Below, in pieces: positions 56,796 through 64,000 of a DNA stretch of 64,000 nucleotides. The position numbers and the translations under genes are program-made. Source of the DNA: Diphasiastrum complanatum (taxonomy: Eukaryota; Streptophyta; Lycopodiopsida; Lycopodiales; Lycopodiaceae). The DNA lies in NCBI GenBank assembly GCA_029204225.1, contig CM055097.1, positions 52,756,592-52,820,591 on the forward strand, read 5' to 3'. Positions within the stretch are counted from its first letter, which is position 1. Each line of letters opens with the position of its first letter. The notes beneath the pieces were generated by a model, which ran no database searches, was not told where the DNA came from, and saw nothing but the letters and a program-made list of their open reading frames with translations.

Positions 56796-57196
56796 GGATG
56801 AGGGGCAGTGGGACTGGACGAGGATGCACTCCCTCTCCTCGTGCGTGCCAGCCAAGCAGGCAGCAACTCGGGGTCAACCACGTAAGGAGCGGTGCAAAAC
56901 CGGAGAACACCCTCCGAAATGGTGTTCTCCCCCGCTACAAGACATGGCCCGTAGGTGTCCAGAAGTCGCTGCCTGACGGGGACGGACATGCTGGCACAAG
57001 GGGCAGCATTCAGTGTGCCACCATTTTTGGTGCGTGCACCGAGTAGGTAGCCTTTAAGGCGAGTGAGGGTGGCAACGAACTTGACCAGGCAATATTGGCA
57101 GCGCATGATCTTTGCACCGGACTTGTTGGACTTGTTGGGAACCCGCCTGACAACGTCCACCTCGTCCCACACATCGGCAAGGTTGGAATGCACCAT
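56796..57196 (-). pseudogene. hAT transposase ORF, BED-finger N-terminus
   Basis: Starts MVHSNLADVWDEVDVVRR at 57196. A BED-type zinc finger (RCQYCLVKFVATLTRLK...) binds terminal DNA in hAT transposases. Here the position normally held by His in RLKxHLLG is Tyr (RLKGYLLG), so the finger is probably damaged. The frame runs to the gypsy insertion at 56795 and continues in phase at 50298. An upstream in-frame ATG exists but its sequence is not BED-like. Confidence 0.82.
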
Positions 57197-58359
57197 TTCT
57201 ATAGAAGGAACTGAGGAAAAAAGGCAGAGATGATCGTGAATGCGATAGGAGGCGGAAGGCTGGAAAAACCACAGCAATGGCGGAAATAGCAGTAGCAAGG
57301 GCGGAAGCGATCTGTCGTACGAAAGACAGTGTGATGGCGAGGAGGGCGCGGACAACAAGGAGGGCGCGATGGGCAAGGAGAGAGATGCACAGAAACGCGT
57401 TTCTGAAACTGCGTTTCTCAAAAACGCATTTCTCCTCCCAGAAACATGTTAAAAAAAAAAAGTTTATTAAAATTTTTTTGCCCATCTTCACGGCCAGAAT
57501 CGCGCTAGCTGTGGAGGAGCTAAATTTTTTTATTTTGATCTACAAGTGTCCGATCGAGGCGTGTGCATAGTCGGCAGGCATCTACTCGGTGATACAGAGG
57601 TGGTGTGCACGGTGCCAGGGGGGTCTGAGCTTCGCGTAGATCGAAACGATCAGTTTTCGATTTTTGGTAAGTGTAGGCTTGTGTTTTTGCAAGTGTTGAC
57701 ATTGAGCTGTAGGCAACCAAATCAAGCGTAGTTTGGCTCTAGACCACCTTTCTTCATGCCCACGGTGATTCCTACGGGGTCAGTTTCAACCATTACAGCA
57801 CGCCTTGCGAGATTTGAACACCACAATCCAAATGCTTGTTTTTTTTGCCATTTTCAGAAAATGACTTGTGGGCAACTGATTCAAGTGATGTCTGAGCCTA
57901 GAATGCATTTCGACATGCTTGTAGAGACTCCTGTGACCTCCGTTCCCCCGTCTACGTCCGTACCACAAATTTCAATTTTCATACCCTAATTCCATGTTTT
58001 TTAGAATTTAGGCGTAGAGCATCGTGCAAGCATCCGCTAGTAGCGTGGTTTAGGCCTGCACTGGACTCCTTTACGCCTGCAAGGACTCCCACGCTAGCGT
58101 CAGTCGCCCGTTTTCGCTCCTATCCCTCGCCCTGTCTCGTGTGTTTTTTGGCACTTGCTATGATCTTACTAGAATCAATGTGACGCGTGCTCGGATGTGT
58201 TCAGCTCTGTTTTAGGCTGGTAATGTTTTTCAATGTAGTGTGTTTTCTTCTACTGAACGGTTGTCTGCTTGTTTTTGTTCGGAGGTTTGATCTCGTGTTG
58301 ACACGATGCCGGTGTAGGGCCAAGGCCTTTGGGGCGAGGTTGAGCTTACTGAGGGGGAT
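57197..58359. other. Upstream region of two divergent BED-finger ORFs
   Basis: Non-coding. AGAAACGCGTTTCTGAAAC and two further GCGTTTCT/GCATTTCT motifs occur at 57388-57440, the same type of repeat that fills the MITE at 45518-45856. Confidence 0.55.
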
Positions 58360-59007
58360 GTGGCTACACACCATGGCACGAGAGTCTGTAGATGGAGATG
58401 CTTGCATTGTGGTGGTCTCTTCATAGGATCACTTACCAGGGTTAGGGCTCACTTACTTAGGGTCAGAGGGCCGGGTGGGCGGGCATTGGGCATATATGAT
58501 TGCCCCAGGATTTCTGATGAGGAGAGAGAGAGGTTGTCTATTATGTACGGGCACGATGCTGCAGCACAGGTTTCCGAACAAGGACAGGGAGAGGGAGCAG
58601 GAGCAACTGCAGGTTCACAGGCAGGGCTCACAGGTAGGCAGACACGGCCTACTATGGGTGCAGAGCCTAGTACAGCACGTTCTGGGCATGGTTTAGGTGC
58701 AGTGCATGGTCCAGGCGGGGCCACTCCAGTTCCACCCGTTCAGAGGGGAGAGCGTCACATGAGCATGTTGGATCAGCGGCAACGGGTCCTTCTCGTCCCT
58801 CCTCTTCTTCGGCGGCAGATGCAGCACATGGTTCGACAGGTGCTCCCAGAGAGAGTGATACACCCACAGATTAGCCATCCGGTTCGCATGTTAGACCATG
58901 AGCGCCATGTGCACAACAGAGAGAGGTTAGGCCCAGACATCAGACCCTTGATCGATGCGGGTGGTACAATGCAAGAGCTTAACCACCTGCTCTGCGGAGG
59001 AGACTAG
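58360..59007 (+). CDS. BED zinc-finger ORF, hAT-like N-terminus
   Basis: 215 codons from ATG at 58360. WRCLHCGGLF...RVRAHLLRVRG...YDCPRI has the C2HC layout of plant hAT BED fingers, with the His present. A glycine/glutamine-rich linker and a conserved-looking tail (LLVPPLLRRQMQHMVRQVLP, ERLGPDIRPLID) follow. No catalytic DUF659 or dimerisation block follows before the LINE relic, so it is either truncated or a first exon. Family assignment is by motif only. Confidence 0.6.
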   Translation: MATHHGTRVCRWRCLHCGGLFIGSLTRVRAHLLRVRGPGGRALGIYDCPRISDEERERLSIMYGHDAAAQVSEQGQGEGAGATAGSQAGLTGRQTRPTMGAEPSTARSGHGLGAVHGPGGATPVPPVQRGERHMSMLDQRQRVLLVPPLLRRQMQHMVRQVLPERVIHPQISHPVRMLDHERHVHNRERLGPDIRPLIDAGGTMQELNHLLCGGD

Positions 59008-60724
59008 CTACGAGTAAGCTGAAAATAATGAGTGATAGTAGTAGTGGAGCGTGCTGTGGACTGGCGAGAAGCCCGTGAAGATCTAGTGATCCTGGATCTA
59101 GCAGAAATATGTGAGACTCTGCGTGTCTTCGATCTCCGAGTGGGGACTTCAAAATCCAAAACGGAAATGTCCTCTTTGTCTCGTTTCCGGAAAAACTGGG
59201 TAATATGAGCCTGGCTATGATCCATATCTGTGGTAGGTAGAAGTGAAGCTCGTAGAGTATACATCTCTCTCAATAGAAGACCTACACATCTGAAGTCTGG
59301 ATACTCGAGGGAGTCTGGTAAGGCTGCCGGTCGAAATGTGAGTAGCGGACCAGAAAAAAGTACTCCCAAATAAGTGTAAGAGGTCACAATCTCAATCGGA
59401 AGCCCATCATAATAGAAGGTCACATCTCTCATATGCTGTCTATTGGTGTTGAACACCATAATCTTGGTCTTCTTAGTATTAACCGTCAATCCCCAAAGTT
59501 GACATAAGTGATGTAAAGCAGAGAGGTGTCTCTGTAAGCCAGCTGCAGAGGATGAAACCACATCATCAGCGTATAGGAGAATGGGGATAATAATATCTGC
59601 TAAGGGACAGCCCTCTCCACCTTCCTCTCGAATAATCCGCTCGAGGTCATCAATATATAGTGCAAAGAGAGTAGGAGATAAGGGGCAGCCCTGAGTGGAT
59701 CAGCGAGGACCAACCACTACCGTCCCTGAACTGTGCCCAAACTCGCTCATATAAAGTAATGATCGCGGCAATAGTCTCGTTTGTGAAGCCAAGCAAAGAT
59801 AATCTCTAGAAAAGGAGGTGTCTCGGAACTGAGTTAAAAGCTTTGCGGAAATCCACAAAGCAACAATAAACTCTCTGTCTCTGATGTCGTGCCTCCTCAA
59901 TGATGCATCGCAAAATGAAAATCTGATCTGAGGTAGAGTATCCTGGTCTGAACCCAGCCTGACCCATAGCATGTAAATCCTCACTCTCAACAAAAGATCC
60001 AGTAACCGTCTGTAAAATGGAACCATAAATCTTAAAGTGTGACCAATCATAATAGTACCTTAGTTTTCTACATTTATGGGATCACCTGCCTTGAGAATGG
60101 GATGAAGAATATTAGTACACCATGCGGTAGGAAAACCAGAGGTCACAACAGTGTTAAAAGCATGAGCAATAAAGGGCGAGATAAGATGTGCTACAGGTTT
60201 TAGGAAATCCACGTTTAGAGAATCATAGTCAGTGGCTTTATGAAGTTTGGCATGGTTAATGGCATTTTCAACCATGTGTGGAGTAAAAAGCGTGCAGCGG
60301 GCAGGTCGTGGTGAGAGTAAGGTAGGAGGGGAGTCTAGGGTATAAAGTTTTGTGGCATATTCAACCCAAGATTCCGTTGCGATGGGGGCCAAAGTCGAAG
60401 AGGATCTGGTGAAATGTTTCCAGAAAAAGGAGGAGGAAGAGGAATCTAAAGAATCGATCAACCTTTGGCAGAGTGATCGTAGGTATGTTATCTTTTTTGT
60501 TCTGGTGGCTTCACGATACTTTTTCTGGTGTTGTTTGAGTGTTTCAGGGGAGTGTAATCTGGCATTTGCCACATGTTTGTGAAGAGAGCGGCATTCTGCA
60601 TCATACCAGCGGTTGTGAACACGTCTATGAGATGATATCGTCTTGGTGGGGAAAGATGAGGACGCTGCAGATAAGAGGGATTTAGAGAGAAAAGTGGCTT
60701 GTTGCTCAACTGATGCCATGAAAG

Positions 60725-61640
<916 letters not shown>

Positions 61641-62119
61641 CCTCTTAGGAGTAAAACATATAGAAGATCATTTTTGAACACATATGAAAACTTCCTCCCA
61701 ATCTCTTGATCCAAATTGGCAATAGTACCGGTTCGCACACACTACATGCTACTTTCGCTAGTATTAGTAGACATATCAAGTAGAAAGGAAACACACATGT
61801 ACTCACAATGGATCCTACACAACTACGTAGCTGAAACAAGTATTCCAGGAGGCACATCCCACTCACCACAAAGGGAATGCATCACACCATCAAACTGAGA
61901 CTCATATACGTAGTACTGGCTACCTGTTCTATCCAATATTTGAAGATAACTAGGTTATCATATTTGAACACATCAAAAGCCTTACAACTCCAATTAATGT
62001 GAATGATCTATCCTTATGGGAAACATAATCCTTTATACTATATTAAAACCTGTAATTTAAAGTGAGCACGTTACGACATGTGTGAAGGTTTATAGGTGCT
62101 TTGATCCTTGGATAGGAAA
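61641..62119. other. Unassigned sequence
   Basis: No motif recognised. Perhaps decayed pre-RT sequence of the gypsy relic on its right-hand (5') side. Confidence 0.4.
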
Positions 62120-63130
62120 ATACACGTTAGCTGAGATGTTGTCTTTGATGAATCCATCATATACAAAGATGAGGATGTTGAGAAGAGCAACACATGTAGT
62201 AAAGATGCTGTTGTGAGAATTTCTCTTGATGATGGATCATTTATGGATATTCTTGATGATGGACATGGTGATGTACCTTGTGATACCACCTTACTACCAT
62301 GTGAGATTGGATGGAGGAGGGATAAACCATTTGGATCCAAGAGGATTGAAATTGCAGGTGATAAGCATAAGGAGAAAGATATTCCTTGGGACACATTTTC
62401 ACTTGGAAGTAGATCACCTAATAGAAAACTCTGTAAATGGTAAAGAGTCGTGATATGGATGACTTTCTTGAATCGTCTATCCATGGAGAGCTATGAGATC
62501 AACAAAAGAGAAGTCCCAACCAAATACTTATGAAGCTAAATATGCTCTCGTATCAGATTTTATCCAAAACAAGGAACCTTCAATTTATGAGGAAGCTAAG
62601 AATGAAGACATTTAGATAAAAACCATGAAAGAAGAGATTGATTCGATTGCCAAGCATGACACATGGGACTTGGTGGAGCCTGCAATTGGTAAATTGGTTG
62701 TAAATGGGTATACACAATGAAGTACCACGTAGATGGAAGCATAGTGAAGCACAAAGCGAGATTCATAATCAAAGGCTACACACAAAGGAAGGGCATTGAT
62801 TACAAAGAGACCTTTGCGCTAGTATGCAAGTGGAATACCTTACAATTGCTTATCACTTTAGCTTTTCATTTTGGTTGGCCTTTGCATCAAATGGATGTAA
62901 AATCTGTCTTGTGCTTTCATGGTGTGATTGCTTTGGTTGCACTCTATGTTGATGACTTGATTATTACTGGAAACAATCAAGATGTGGTGATTATGATCAA
63001 GACTGATCTTATGAATCAATTCAAGCTCGACCTAATACACTATTGTGTCAAAGTGGAAGTGTGGAAAAAGTCTTGGATTCTTATACTCTCTCTCTCTCTC
63101 TATCATGTCCCTGGTGAACTCCAGTTAACC
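62120..63130 (+). pseudogene. Copia integrase tail and reverse transcriptase relic
   Basis: Plus strand: DVVFDESIIYKDEDVEKS (end of integrase region, about 62128), acidic linker, then RT with EEIDSIAKHDTWDLVEPAIG (about 62635), KARFIIKGYTQRKGIDYKET (62755), FGWPLHQMDVKS, and ALYVDDLIITGNNQD (catalytic YVDD near 62947). The block between DVKS and LYVDD is deleted (no AFLNG segment). Stops and frame changes are present. Confidence 0.85.
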
Positions 63131-63329
63131 ATATTTTACCATGGTTTAGCATACCCCGTATGTGGTTAAGACTTACATAGAACCAATGTCAATAGTGATT
63201 AACAGGGGTGGTACCCGCTAGCCGAATAATCATTATTAATGTTCTACATGGAAGGCCATTTACAGAGGTTTCTAGTGGATTCTACTTCATTTATCCTCTT
63301 GAACCATTGAAAACTTATCTACAAAGTTG

Positions 63330-63600
63330 TATGGACCTTTCAAGATAGTGAAGTAAGTCAACTTTTTGATTCATAAATTAAAGTGCATCATGTATTTCAT
63401 GTGATCAGACTTCAAAGGGATCTACATGATTGGGATTAACTTGGAGTCAAAGTGCATCATGTATTTCATGTGAGCAGACTTCAAATGGATCTACATGAAC
63501 GAGATTAACTTGTTTCTAAGGATGATTGGGCCATGTTAAGGACATTTCATCCAATGCACATTTGGAGCCAAAAAGGATACTCGATTGGAGAGAAAAATGG
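63330..63600 (+). pseudogene. Gypsy integrase C-terminus with an internal tandem duplication
   Basis: KLYGPFKIVK (GPY/F motif) near 63330, then VHHVFHVIRLQRDLH repeated about 69 bp later as VHHVFHVSRLQMDLH. This VFHVS block follows GPY/F in gypsy integrases. No chromodomain is seen. Confidence 0.7.
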
Positions 63601-63601
63601 G

Positions 63602-64000
63602 TTAGAAACACCTCTTTGGCTTAGTACATCTATCTACAACTCCTAAGGCTGATCTTAACTTGATAAATGAAGCCTTTGGCAAGGCTTTAGTGAGTAGATC
63701 AGCAAGGCAATCTGAAGAAGACACATGATGTAGCTTGATCTCCTTTGCTTGAACCTTTTTCCTCACAAAATGGTGAGCAATCTCTATGTGCTTGCTCCTT
63801 GCATGGAATGTGGGATTGGTTGGTAATGCTTGGCTTGATTGGTTGCCACAAAATATTATTGGCTGCTCTTCAACCATAGGATCTCCTTTGTTGTGGATGT
63901 TAGTGCCTTGTATTCCGATTCGGTTGAAGATAGAGAAATAGTATCTTGCTTTTTGGAAAGCCAAGACACTATGTCATTGCAAAGGAAGGTAACAAAAGCA
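63602..64000 (-). pseudogene. Copia RNase H, minus strand, runs off the window
   Basis: Minus strand: ALPTNPTFHARSKHIEIAHH, FVRKKVQAKEIKLHHVSSSD, CLADLLTKALPKASFIKLRS, the C-terminal half of copia RNase H. The upstream part (about 63900-63960) has a damaged frame and continues past base 64000. Confidence 0.88.

Overview
This is nuclear DNA from a land plant, and almost all of it is nested transposable elements. Evidence for a plant: chromodomain Ty3/gypsy and Ty1/copia elements with the usual plant initiator-Met primer site (TGGTATCAGAGC), hAT elements, long (GA)n/(CT)n tracts, and one recognisable host gene, the 5' half of CULLIN 4 (CUL4), on the minus strand. The lineage cannot be fixed. 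The CUL4 residues differ at many positions from the flowering-plant protein as I remember it, and introns are very large and full of transposons. Both fit a large-genome plant such as a fern, lycophyte or gymnosperm, but this is a weak inference.

Layout. 1-7.6 kb: the 3' end of an old chromovirus whose 3' LTR was split by a complete chromovirus (984-7233; target duplication CATGG; LTRs about 2% diverged). 8.6-17.2 kb: an old minus-strand copia element (gag at 8.6-8.9 kb, 5' LTR at 16.8-17.2 kb) split by a compound copia insertion (9212-16522). The compound unit contains plus- and minus-oriented pieces of one family but has one outer 5-bp duplication (GTTTT). 18.6-28.4 kb: six CUL4 exons with perfect phases and splice sites (459 codons). 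Intron 1 (7.1 kb) holds a hAT relic, a gypsy integrase relic, a tandem repeat and microsatellites. The intron after exon 6 runs left out of the window, so the preceding 18.6 kb may all be CUL4 intron. A candidate promoter with three G-boxes lies near 28.9-29.0 kb.

29.9-41.5 kb: overlapping minus-strand copia and Tat/Athila-like gypsy fragments, plus a plus-strand unit made of an unrecognised ORF (31225-33356, one frameshift) directly followed by a polypurine tract and an LTR start. 41.5-48.2 kb: repeats, a purine tract, hairpins, and a clean hAT-type MITE (45518-45856; 8-bp duplication GTACATAC). 49.1-57.2 kb: a hAT transposase-like ORF (BED finger, DUF659) cut by a young chromovirus (50304-56790; LTRs about 1% diverged; target duplication GAGGG) whose LTRs end in AG...CT rather than TG...CA. 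58.4-64 kb: a second BED-finger ORF, a LINE reverse-transcriptase relic, and fragments of gypsy and copia pol in both orientations.

The only likely functional host gene is CUL4, the scaffold of CRL4 ubiquitin ligases. The rest is a record of repeated insertion. All autonomous-type elements here carry frameshifts, stops or deletions, so none is intact as read.
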